This document shows positions 1 to 5,644 of a stretch of 8,758 bases of DNA, in pieces. The DNA is taken from positions 1-8,758 of the forward strand of contig JAJZHS010000085.1 in assembly GCA_021798395.1 (NCBI GenBank), given 5' to 3'. This stretch comes from Pseudomonadota bacterium (GTDB lineage: Bacteria > Pseudomonadota > Gammaproteobacteria > Burkholderiales > Burkholderiaceae_C). The notes below the pieces were generated by a model. That model ran no database searches. It was not told the DNA's origin and saw only the letters and a list, made by a program, of their open reading frames with translations. Within the stretch, counting starts at the first letter, position 1, and each line of letters starts with the position of its first letter. Both the position numbers and the translations under genes were made by a program.

Positions 1-1023
1 GATCGCCGCCGCGCGCGCACCCAGCGCAGGCGCCAGCGTGTCCTGCACCGCGCGGCGCAGCGCCTGGTGCACCGCCTGCGGGTCGCGGAAGCGCACTTCG
101 CTTTTCGCCGGATGCACGTTGACGTCGACCCGCTCGGGCGGCAGTTCGAGCAGCAGCGCGTATTGCGGCTGCAGCGCGCCGTGCAGCACGTCGGCGTAGG
201 CCGCGCGCAGCGCGTGCGCCAGTACGCGGTCGCGCACCCAGCGGCGGTTGACGAACAGCCACTGGTGCTCGGCGCGCGCGCGCGCCGCAGCGGGCCGCGT
301 CACCAGCCCGTGCAGCCGCAGCGGTCCGAACTCGGCGTGCAGCGCAACGGCGTCGGCGGCGAAGCCGCGGCCGAGCACGTCGGCGATCCGGCGCAGCGCG
401 TCGGCCGGCGCCAGCTGCAAGGTCTGGCGACCGTCCTGCCACAGCTGGAACGCCCGTTCCGGGTGCGCCAGCGCGGCGCGGCGCACCATTTCGGCGCACC
501 AGCCGGACTCGGTCGCCGCCGACTTGAGGAACTGGCGCCGCGCCGGGATTTCGTGGAACATGCGTCGCACGCTGACCGTGCTGCCGACCTCGCCGCCGGC
601 CGGCCGCACCGGCTCGACGCGCCCGACTTCGGCGCGGATCGCGGCGGCCGCGGCGGCGCCGGCGCGCCGGCTGACGATCTCGACTTCGGCCACCGCGGCG
701 ATCGACGCCAGCGCCTCGCCGCGAAAGCCCAGGCTGCGCGCCTGTTCGAGATCGTGCAGGCTGGCGATCTTGCTCGTCGCGTGGCGGGCCAGCGCCAGCC
801 CGAGCTCGTCGCCGGCGATTCCGCAGCCGTCGTCCTCGACGCGGATCAGTTCGAGGCCGCCTTGTTCGATGCGCACCACGATTCGGGTGGCGCCCGAGTC
901 GATGGCGTTGTCGAGGAGTTCGCGCAGCGCCGACGCCGGGCGCTCGACGACTTCGCCGGCGGCGATTTGCGAAATCAGGGTATCGGGCAGCGCACGGATC
1001 GGCGCCAGGGGCTGCGGCAGCAT
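1..1023 (-). CDS. mutL: DNA mismatch repair protein MutL, N-terminal part (C-terminus beyond left edge)
   Basis: MutL couples mismatch recognition by MutS to strand incision and repair through an ATP-driven N-terminal GHKL domain. The 341 codons present translate without a break. GHKL motifs are in order: IAAGEVVERP near residues 20–29 followed by RELLDN with the catalytic Glu35 and Mg-binding Asn39; EDDGCGI at 63–69; the lid motif ATSKI at 82–86; GFRGEALASI at 99–108. The transducer domain contains FHEIPARRQFL at about 157–167, LFVNRRW near 256–262 and NVHPAKSEVRF at 302–312, whose Lys307 matches the ATP-contacting Lys307 of E. coli MutL. The linker and C-terminal dimerisation domain lie outside the window. 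The ATG at 1023 is the only sensible start, because family homology begins a few residues later. No Shine-Dalgarno is visible; a TATACT hexamer ends 6 nt before the ATG, which would suit a leaderless message. The gene is divergent from the DedA-family gene. Confidence 0.97.
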   Translation of the reverse strand, partial: MLPQPLAPIRALPDTLISQIAAGEVVERPASALRELLDNAIDSGATRIVVRIEQGGLELIRVEDDGCGIAGDELGLALARHATSKIASLHDLEQARSLGFRGEALASIAAVAEVEIVSRRAGAAAAAAIRAEVGRVEPVRPAGGEVGSTVSVRRMFHEIPARRQFLKSAATESGWCAEMVRRAALAHPERAFQLWQDGRQTLQLAPADALRRIADVLGRGFAADAVALHAEFGPLRLHGLVTRPAAARARAEHQWLFVNRRWVRDRVLAHALRAAYADVLHGALQPQYALLLELPPERVDVNVHPAKSEVRFRDPQAVHQALRRAVQDTLAPALGARAAAI

Positions 1024-1027
1024 CGGC

Positions 1028-1039
1028 TCAGTATACTGA
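1028..1039. promoter_or_regulatory. Palindromic divergent -10 region between mutL and the dedA-family gene
   Basis: TCAGTATACTGA is a perfect 12-bp palindrome and the only AT-rich stretch in the 43-bp gap between two divergent genes. Because of the symmetry, TATACT (5 of 6 matches to TATAAT) occurs on both strands: plus at 1032–1037 and minus at 1035–1030. Read toward mutL, the hexamer ends 6 nt before the ATG, so transcription would start at or next to the start codon. Read toward dedA, it would give a leader of about 23 nt. No clear -35 element lies 16–18 bp upstream on either strand. The promoter role is inferred; the palindrome could equally be a repressor operator. Confidence 0.5.
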
Positions 1040-1066
1040 CGGGCCCTGCGCGCCGACGCCTCGCCG

Positions 1067-1708
1067 ATGACCTTGCACGACCTCGTCAACCTGCTGCTGC
1101 ATTTCGACGCCCAGCTGGCGCATTTCATCGCCGCCTACGGCCACTGGGTCTACGCGCTGCTGTTCGCCATCGTGTTCGCCGAGACCGGCTTCGTCGTCAC
1201 CCCATTCCTGCCCGGCGACTCGATGCTGTTCGTGGTCGGCGCGTTCGCCGCTGCGGGGCAGATCGATGCGGTCGCCGGGCTGGGCGCGCTGTGGGGCGGG
1301 GCAGTGGCTGGCGATGCGGCGAATTTCCTGATCGGCACAGCTGTGGGACACCGGGTGTTCGGCTGGCGGCACAGCCGCTGGTTCAATCGGCGGGCGTTCG
1401 ACCGCGCACACGCGTTCTACCTGCGCCACGGCGGCGCGACCATCGTGGCCGCCCGTTTCATTCCGCTGGTGCGCACTTTCGCGCCGTTCGTCGCCGGGGT
1501 TGCGGAGATGCCCGCGCGCGCATTCTTCGCCTACAACGTGCTCGGCGCAACGCTGTGGGTCGGCGTGGTCGGGCTGGCCGGTTACGCCTTCGGCAATGTG
1601 CCGTGGGTGCGCGCCAACATGGGCGCGATGACCCTGGGCGTGGTCGCCGTGTCGCTGGCTCCGATCGTGCTGGGCTGGTGGAAGGCGCGGCGCGCGCGCG
1701 CCGCGTGA
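1067..1708 (+). CDS. DedA/SNARE-associated (VTT domain) family inner-membrane protein
   Basis: DedA proteins are polytopic inner-membrane proteins tied to undecaprenyl-phosphate/lipid flipping, proton-motive force and envelope integrity. The 213-residue length is usual for the family. The signature segment FAETGFVVTPFLPGDSMLF (37–55) contains Glu39 and Asp51, and ARFIPLVRTFAPFVAGV (129–145) contains Arg130 and Arg136. These are the four acidic/basic residues known to be essential in E. coli YqjA/YghB, here at the same numbers. A GDAANFLIG motif follows at 82–90. Hydrophobic segments lie at about 27–45, 52–90, 152–178 and 186–204, and the tail is basic (WWKARRARAA). An in-frame TGA at 1037–1039 rules out a longer upstream start, leaving ATG 1067. 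No Shine-Dalgarno is visible. The gene sits on the strand opposite mutL and amiC and splits what is usually a contiguous amidase–mutL pair. The subfamily substrate cannot be told. Confidence 0.93.
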   Translation: MTLHDLVNLLLHFDAQLAHFIAAYGHWVYALLFAIVFAETGFVVTPFLPGDSMLFVVGAFAAAGQIDAVAGLGALWGGAVAGDAANFLIGTAVGHRVFGWRHSRWFNRRAFDRAHAFYLRHGGATIVAARFIPLVRTFAPFVAGVAEMPARAFFAYNVLGATLWVGVVGLAGYAFGNVPWVRANMGAMTLGVVAVSLAPIVLGWWKARRARAA

Positions 1709-1713
1709 CGCGG
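1686..1713. terminator. Overlapping GC hairpins at the dedA/amiC convergent 3' ends (possible bidirectional terminator)
   Basis: Positions 1686–1705 form a perfect 20-bp palindrome of alternating C/G runs, built from the last codons of the dedA-family gene (Arg/Ala-rich tail). A second stem, CCGCG (1701–1705) with CGCGG (1709–1713), encloses exactly the TGA stop codon in its 3-nt loop and competes for the right arm of the first. The amiC stop follows at 1719–1721. There is no T tract, so a classical Rho-independent terminator is not supported. The structure could block read-through between the convergent genes, or simply reflect the GC-rich codons for Arg and Ala. Confidence 0.3.
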
Positions 1714-1718
1714 CACGC

Positions 1719-2993
1719 TCAAGCCACGGTGCGGGGACGCGCCAGCGGCGGCCGCGTCGCCAGGTATTCGCGGATGCCGTCGAAAATCGCCCGCGCGACT
1801 TTGTGCCGGTAGGCGGGAGTACGCAGCCGCGCTTCTTCCTCGGGGTTGCTGATGAACGCGGTCTCGACCAGCATCGACGGAACGCTGGGCGATTTCAGCA
1901 CCACGAAGCCGGCCTGCTGCACCAGATCCGAATGCAGATGGGCGAACGCTCCGATCTCGCGCAAGGTGCGTCGGGCCATTTTCAGGCTGGCGTCGATCTG
2001 CGCCGTGGTCGACATGTCCAGCATGACTTTCTCGAGCTGGTAGTCGTGGGCGTGGATGTCGATGCCGCCGATCGCGTCCGACGCGTTTTCGCGCTGCGCC
2101 ATCATCCGCGCCTCGACACTGGAGGCGCCGTGCGCGGACAGGCAGTAGACCGACGCGCCGCGCGCCTCCGGCGTGTACCAGCCGTCGGCGTGGACCGAGG
2201 TGAACAGGTCGGCGTTGGCGCGCTGCGCCTTTTCGACGCGGGCCCACAGCGGGACGAAGAAGTCGCTGTCCCGAGTCATCAGCACCCGCATGTTCGGCGT
2301 GCGCATGGCGAGGTCGCGCAAATCGCGCGCGATCAGCAGAACGATGTCCTTCTCGTGCGTGCCTCCGGGTCCGGTCGCGCCCGGGTCCTCGCCGCCGTGG
2401 CCCGGGTCGAGCGCGAGCAGCACGCTGCGGCCCGGCCTGCGGTCGCGTCGGGATCCAGGCGCGCTGCGCGGTGATGGGGTGAGCTCTTCGCCGAGCTCCG
2501 CGCGATGCGCGCGCAGCCACGCGCCCAGGCTGTCGCCCGCGCCGCCGGCGGGCGCGTCGGCGCGCGCCAGCTGCGTGGCGGCCGGGTACAGGTCGAACAC
2601 CATGCGGTTGCGGTAGGCGGCGATCGGCGGCAGCGTGAACACCTGCGGGTGCACCGGCCGGCGCAGGTCGAACACGATGCGCACCACATCGGGCGCGAAC
2701 TGGGCGACGCGGGCGCCGGCGATGTACGGGTCGTCGGGGCGGATCTTCGCCACCAGCTGCTTGAGATCGCTGCTGAGCTGCAGTCCATGCACGTCGATGA
2801 CCAGCCGATCCGGGTTCGGCACCATGAAGTGCGTGGCGCTGAGCGCGCCGTCGGACTCGAGGGTGACGCGGGTGTAGTCGGGCGCCGGCCAGACGCGCAC
2901 GGCGACAATGGTCGCCCCATGCGCCAGCGCCGGCGCGGCCAGCCACAGCAGCAGGGTCGAGGAATGGGTCAGAAACTGGCGACGTGCCGTCAT
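1719..2993 (-). CDS. amiC: N-acetylmuramoyl-L-alanine amidase, AmiC type (Tat signal, AMIN + Amidase_3)
   Basis: This periplasmic zinc amidase cleaves the bond between N-acetylmuramic acid and L-alanine to split septal peptidoglycan during division. The N-terminus has a twin-arginine export signal (TARRQFL, residues 2–8), a hydrophobic stretch at 13–22 and a likely cleavage site after ALAHG. An AMIN domain (about 28–137) targets the septum, followed by a Pro/Arg/Ala-rich linker (138–190). The Amidase_3 domain (about 191–412) has zinc ligands His199 (DPGHGGEDPG), Glu214 (THEKD) and His268 (SVHAD), and the catalytic Glu377 (VETAFISNPEEE). The segment at about 290–360 matches the regulatory helix that, in AmiA/B/C, blocks the active site until EnvC or NlpD relieves it. 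There is no LysM domain, as in E. coli AmiC and unlike the AmiB proteins that carry LysM. A good Shine-Dalgarno (GGGAGAG on the minus strand, 2998–3004) supports ATG 2993. tsaE lies 42 bp upstream, presumably in the same operon. Confidence 0.95.
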   Translation of the reverse strand: MTARRQFLTHSSTLLLWLAAPALAHGATIVAVRVWPAPDYTRVTLESDGALSATHFMVPNPDRLVIDVHGLQLSSDLKQLVAKIRPDDPYIAGARVAQFAPDVVRIVFDLRRPVHPQVFTLPPIAAYRNRMVFDLYPAATQLARADAPAGGAGDSLGAWLRAHRAELGEELTPSPRSAPGSRRDRRPGRSVLLALDPGHGGEDPGATGPGGTHEKDIVLLIARDLRDLAMRTPNMRVLMTRDSDFFVPLWARVEKAQRANADLFTSVHADGWYTPEARGASVYCLSAHGASSVEARMMAQRENASDAIGGIDIHAHDYQLEKVMLDMSTTAQIDASLKMARRTLREIGAFAHLHSDLVQQAGFVVLKSPSVPSMLVETAFISNPEEEARLRTPAYRHKVARAIFDGIREYLATRPPLARPRTVA

Positions 2994-3035
2994 GGCGCTC
3001 TCCCGTACAGGCGCCGGCGGGACCCTGCGGCGCGT

Positions 3036-3545
3036 TCAGACCGTATGCGACGCCACCCAGTCCAGCAGCGCGGTTCCTTCGGCGCTGCCGCTGCGCAGCC
3101 GCACGATGCGGCCCTCTCCGGACGGTTCCAGAACGATGTCGAGATCGGCCCGCGGCACCAGCTGCGGCGCGCGCTCGGGCCATTCGACGAGGCACAGGCT
3201 GCGGCCGTCCAGCAGTTCGCGCAGCCCTGCATCATGCCAATCATCTTCCGACGAAAACCGGTACAGATCAACATGATAGACCTGTTTTTCGAGATTTTCG
3301 TTGAATTGTAGCCGATTGGCCACGCGGTAACGCTCGACCAGCGCGTAGGTCGGGCTCTTGATGCGCCCGGTCACGCCGAGCCCGCGCAGCAGCGCGCGCA
3401 CCAGCGTGGTCTTGCCGGCGCCGAGGTCGCCGCGCAGCGTCAGCAGCGCGGCGGGCAGTCGGCGCGCGCGCAGCGCGTCGGCCAGCGCGGCGCCGAGCGC
3501 GTCGGTGTCGGCGGGCTGCGGGCAATGGCGGGTCAAGGTCGGCAT
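3036..3545 (-). CDS. tsaE: tRNA threonylcarbamoyladenosine (t6A37) biosynthesis ATPase TsaE (YjeE)
   Basis: TsaE is the P-loop ATPase that drives turnover of the TsaB–TsaD complex making t6A at position 37 of ANN-decoding tRNAs. The 169-residue protein has a Walker A motif GDLGAGKTT (39–47), the SPTY motif (64–67), HVDLYR (91–96, with Asp93 corresponding to the key HxDxYR aspartate) and LVEWPER (119–125). Between SPTY and HVDLYR lies a segment RVANRLQFNENLEKQ (74–88) that looks longer and more polar than the short loop I expect from the family. It is encoded by markedly AT-rich DNA (see the entry at 3241–3310). The ATG at 3545 has no clear Shine-Dalgarno. Its CATG is shared with a possible alternative queG start at 3544. 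The gene is divergent from queG and 42 bp upstream of amiC. In E. coli, nnr (yjeF) lies between queG and tsaE; here it is absent. Confidence 0.96.
   Translation of the reverse strand: MPTLTRHCPQPADTDALGAALADALRARRLPAALLTLRGDLGAGKTTLVRALLRGLGVTGRIKSPTYALVERYRVANRLQFNENLEKQVYHVDLYRFSSEDDWHDAGLRELLDGRSLCLVEWPERAPQLVPRADLDIVLEPSGEGRIVRLRSGSAEGTALLDWVASHTV
3241..3310. other. AT-rich patch inside tsaE
   Basis: By direct count, 27 of these 70 bases are G or C (about 39%), against roughly 70% or more on both sides. On the coding strand it specifies TsaE from about residue 79 to 102, including HVDLYR, using codons that are otherwise scarce nearby (AAT, AAA, TAT, GTT, GAT, TTT). The reading frame is intact. 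A TACAAT hexamer on the minus strand (3310–3305) resembles a -10 element pointing toward amiC, but I find no matching -35 at the right spacing. It could be a small recombined segment, an internal promoter, or an insertion that kept the frame. Confidence 0.55.
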
Positions 3546-3555
3546 GGGGCGGGGT

Positions 3556-3561
3556 TACGAT
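3556..3561 (+). promoter_or_regulatory. Candidate -10 element of queG (leaderless arrangement)
   Basis: TACGAT (4 of 6 matches to TATAAT, including the key TA...T) ends 6 nt before the ATG at 3568. There is no Shine-Dalgarno in between. If it is a -10 box, the transcript would start at the A of the ATG. This favours ATG 3568 over the in-frame ATG at 3544, which would lie upstream of the transcript start. No convincing -35 is visible. Confidence 0.35.
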
Positions 3562-3567
3562 GCGGCG

Positions 3568-4752
3568 ATGGACGACGCGCGGCGCTGGAGCGAATTGCTG
3601 GACGAACTGCGCGCGGCGGGCGCCGCGCTGGGATTCTCGCAAATCACGGTCGCCGATGCGCGGCTGGACTCGGCCGAAGCCGGTTTGCAGGCCTGGCTCG
3701 ACGCCGGTTGCCACGGCGGCATGGACTACATGGCGCGTCACGGGTTGACGCGTGCGCGTCCGGCCGAACTGCTGCCGGGCACGCTGCGGGTGATCAGCGC
3801 GCGCATGGACTACCTGGCCGACGTCGCGGACGACTGGCGCGCGCGCGCGTGGCGCCGCATCGACGATGCACAGGCTGCCGGCGTGTCGCTGTATGCACGG
3901 GGACGCGATTACCACAAGGTGCTGCGGCGCCGGCTGCAGCGGCTGGCCGATCTGCTCGCCGCGCGCGCGAAGCCGCGGGTGCTGCGGGTGTTCACCGATT
4001 CGGCGCCGGTGCTCGAGGTCGAGCTGGGCGTGCGCGGCGGGCTGGGCTGGCGCGGCAAGCACACCTTGCTGTTGCGGCGCGACGCCGGCTCGATGTTCTT
4101 CCTCGGCGAGATCTTCGTCGATCTGCCGTTGCCGCTGGACGCGCCGGCCAGCGCGCATTGCGGCTCGTGCACCCGCTGCATCGACGTCTGCCCGACGCGC
4201 GCCATCGTCGCACCGTACCGGCTCGATGCCAGGCGCTGCATCGCGTACCTGACCATCGAGCACGACGGGCCGATCGACGTCGCGCTGCGCCCTTTGCTGG
4301 GCAACCGCATCTACGGCTGCGACGACTGCCAGCTGGCGTGCCCGTGGAACCGCTACGCGCGTGTCGCCGCGGTGCCCGATTTCGCGCCGCGCGCGGAGTT
4401 CGATGCGCCCACGCTGCTGCAGCTGTGGGCCTGGGACGCCGATGCGTTCGCCCGGCGCACCGAGGGCAGCCCGATCCGGCGCATCGGCTACGGGCGCTGG
4501 CGGCGCAATCTGGCGGTGGCGCTGGGCAACGCGCGCCGCCGGCTGCCGGCCGCGCACGCCGCGCAAGGCGCCATCGAAGCCGCGCTACGCGCCGCGCTGG
4601 CCGCGGCCGACGCGCTGGTCGCCGAGCACATCGCGTGGGCGCTGCAGCAACGCGCCGGCGCCGACGCCGACGCTCAGCCGGAGAGCAGCAGGAACAGGGG
4701 CAGCGAGACCGCGCCGAGAATGGTCGACAGCGACACCAGGCCGGCAACGTAG
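3568..4752 (+). CDS. queG: Epoxyqueuosine reductase QueG (YjeS)
   Basis: QueG carries out the last step of queuosine synthesis, reducing epoxyqueuosine to queuosine at the wobble base of GUN-anticodon tRNAs, using cobalamin and two [4Fe-4S] clusters. Family signatures in this 394-residue reading: YARGRDYHKVLRRRL near 111–125; FTDSAPVLE with Asp144, matching the position of the proposed general acid; and RGGLGWRGKHTLLL. The cluster-binding cysteines are Cys198, 201, 204 and 208 (CGSCTRCIDVCP), then Cys224 (ARRCIAYLTIEH), and Cys251, 254 and 258 (IYGCDDCQLACPWN). All eight are present. A short C-terminal helical region follows. ATG 3544 would add eight residues; 3568 fits the family N-terminus better. 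The last 26 residues or so (after ADADAQ) are polar, look unrelated to the family and are antisense to the permease gene, which suggests a lost original stop. The gene is divergent from tsaE by 22 bp. Confidence 0.96.
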   Translation: MDDARRWSELLDELRAAGAALGFSQITVADARLDSAEAGLQAWLDAGCHGGMDYMARHGLTRARPAELLPGTLRVISARMDYLADVADDWRARAWRRIDDAQAAGVSLYARGRDYHKVLRRRLQRLADLLAARAKPRVLRVFTDSAPVLEVELGVRGGLGWRGKHTLLLRRDAGSMFFLGEIFVDLPLPLDAPASAHCGSCTRCIDVCPTRAIVAPYRLDARRCIAYLTIEHDGPIDVALRPLLGNRIYGCDDCQLACPWNRYARVAAVPDFAPRAEFDAPTLLQLWAWDADAFARRTEGSPIRRIGYGRWRRNLAVALGNARRRLPAAHAAQGAIEAALRAALAAADALVAEHIAWALQQRAGADADAQPESSRNRGSETAPRMVDSDTRPAT

Positions 4753-5567
4753 GGCGCGTCGCCGCCCATGCGCGCGGCGAGCACGTAGGCACTCGACGCG
4801 GTCGGCACGGCGCTGAACAGCACCACGACCGTGGTCTGCAGCGGCGGCAGGTGCAGCGCATGCGCCAGTGCCCATCCCGTCAGCGGAATGCCGACGTGGC
4901 GCACGGCGATCAGCCACGCGCTCAGCCGCCATTGTCGGTGCAGGTCGCCGAGCCGCAATCCGGCGCCGACGGTCATCAGGCCGAGCGCGATCGAGGCGCC
5001 GCCGAGGCGGTCGAGCACCGGCCACAGCAGCCGCGGCGGTTGCAGCCCCAGGCCGTGCGCCAGCAGCCCGGCCAGAGTCGCCAGCAACATCGGATTGCGC
5101 GCCAGTTCGCCGAACAGGCCGCGGCCGCCGTGGCGCGCCAGCGCCCACACGGCAGCGGCGTTGGTCAGCGGCACGCAGAATGCGATCAGCACGGCGACCA
5201 TCGACACGGCGTGCGCGCCGCCGACGCCGTCGGCCACGGCGAGCGCGATGTACGAGTTGAAGCGGAACGCGCACTGAGCGCCGCTGGCCGCGCGCCGCCG
5301 GTCGGCGGCCAGCGGCAGCGCCGCGTAGCTCAGCGCGATGCCGACGAGCAGCGCGCCGACGCCGGCGGCGATCAGCGCAGACGCGCCGGCCAGGGTGTAG
5401 CGCGCGCGGCTGCTGGTCGAGAACAGCAAGGCCGGGAACAGCACGTAGTACACCAGCCGTTCGACTCCGCTCCAGACGTCGCGCTGCAGCGCGGTCCAGT
5501 TGCGCAGCGCGAAGCCCAGCGCGATCAGCGCGAAATCGGGGAACAGCAGCAGGATGTCGTGCGACAT
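4674..5567 (-). CDS. AEC (auxin efflux carrier) family transporter
   Basis: AEC-family proteins are secondary carriers of the inner membrane with about ten transmembrane helices; bacterial members have been linked to malonate, malate and similar organic acids. This 297-residue protein is hydrophobic throughout, with helices beginning near LLLLFPDFALIALGF at about 6–20. It shows recognisable family segments: RFNSYIALA around the middle, the RNPMLLATLAGLLAHGLGL stretch, and the C-terminal VLFSAVPTASSAYVLAARMGGDAPYVAGLVSLSTILGAVSLPLFL region, which carries the conserved proline and the STxLG turn (quoted here in outline). The substrate cannot be inferred. Start ATG 5567 precedes a natural first helix; no Shine-Dalgarno is obvious. 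The gene is divergent from ogt (77-bp gap) and convergent with queG, overlapping it by 79 bp. Confidence 0.92.
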   Translation of the reverse strand: MSHDILLLFPDFALIALGFALRNWTALQRDVWSGVERLVYYVLFPALLFSTSSRARYTLAGASALIAAGVGALLVGIALSYAALPLAADRRRAASGAQCAFRFNSYIALAVADGVGGAHAVSMVAVLIAFCVPLTNAAAVWALARHGGRGLFGELARNPMLLATLAGLLAHGLGLQPPRLLWPVLDRLGGASIALGLMTVGAGLRLGDLHRQWRLSAWLIAVRHVGIPLTGWALAHALHLPPLQTTVVVLFSAVPTASSAYVLAARMGGDAPYVAGLVSLSTILGAVSLPLFLLLSG

Positions 5568-5585
5568 GGCCGGACGCGGTAAACC

Positions 5586-5624
5586 CGACAGATTAGCAGT
5601 GGCAGGCGACGCGTGCCTGTCGCC
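5586..5624. repeat. Nested inverted repeats in the permease/ogt divergent intergenic region
   Basis: Several short perfect inverted repeats overlap: CGACAG (5586–5591) with CTGTCG (5617–5622); GGCGAC (5605–5610) with GTCGCC (5619–5624); and CAGGC (5603–5607) with GCCTG (5615–5619). They cannot all form at once. They sit in the 77 bp separating the AEC permease ATG from the ogt ATG and upstream of the candidate ogt -10. An operator or mutually exclusive hairpins are possible, but the arms are short and GC-rich, so chance is a real alternative. Confidence 0.3.
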
Positions 5625-5631
5625 GCGGGCG

Positions 5632-5637
5632 TACGAT
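5632..5637 (+). promoter_or_regulatory. Candidate -10 element of the ogt–xerD–marC operon
   Basis: TACGAT lies 7 nt before the ogt ATG at 5645, with no Shine-Dalgarno between them. It is the same hexamer and nearly the same spacing as before queG. If functional, it would give a leaderless transcript for the three-gene operon. There is no convincing -35. Confidence 0.35.
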
Positions 5638-5644
5638 CGACGGC

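Noticed and set aside
271..286. 16-bp perfect palindrome of alternating GC inside mutL
   Set aside because: It encodes consecutive Ala/Arg codons in a GC-rich gene, where such runs arise readily. No positional context suggests a function.
67..1812. A 581-codon plus-strand reading frame opposite mutL and across dedA
   Set aside because: Its translation is Arg/Ala-rich without any recognisable domain, while the minus strand of the first part encodes an unmistakable MutL. Such long antisense frames are expected in GC-rich genes, where stop codons are rare.
1582..3195. A 537-codon minus-strand frame overlapping amiC in another frame
   Set aside because: AmiC in the neighbouring frame has a Tat signal, AMIN and a complete zinc amidase site plus a good Shine-Dalgarno. 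This frame has no recognisable content.
3268..4566. A 432-codon minus-strand frame antisense to queG and continuing past the tsaE start in another frame
   Set aside because: QueG has all eight cluster cysteines on the other strand. The antisense product has only Arg/Ala/Gln-rich sequence with no domain.
3525..5582. A 685-codon plus-strand reading frame crossing queG and the permease gene
   Set aside because: It is a low-complexity Arg/Ala/Gln sequence in a different frame from queG and antisense to the permease. It shows no motif, and both real genes explain the region.
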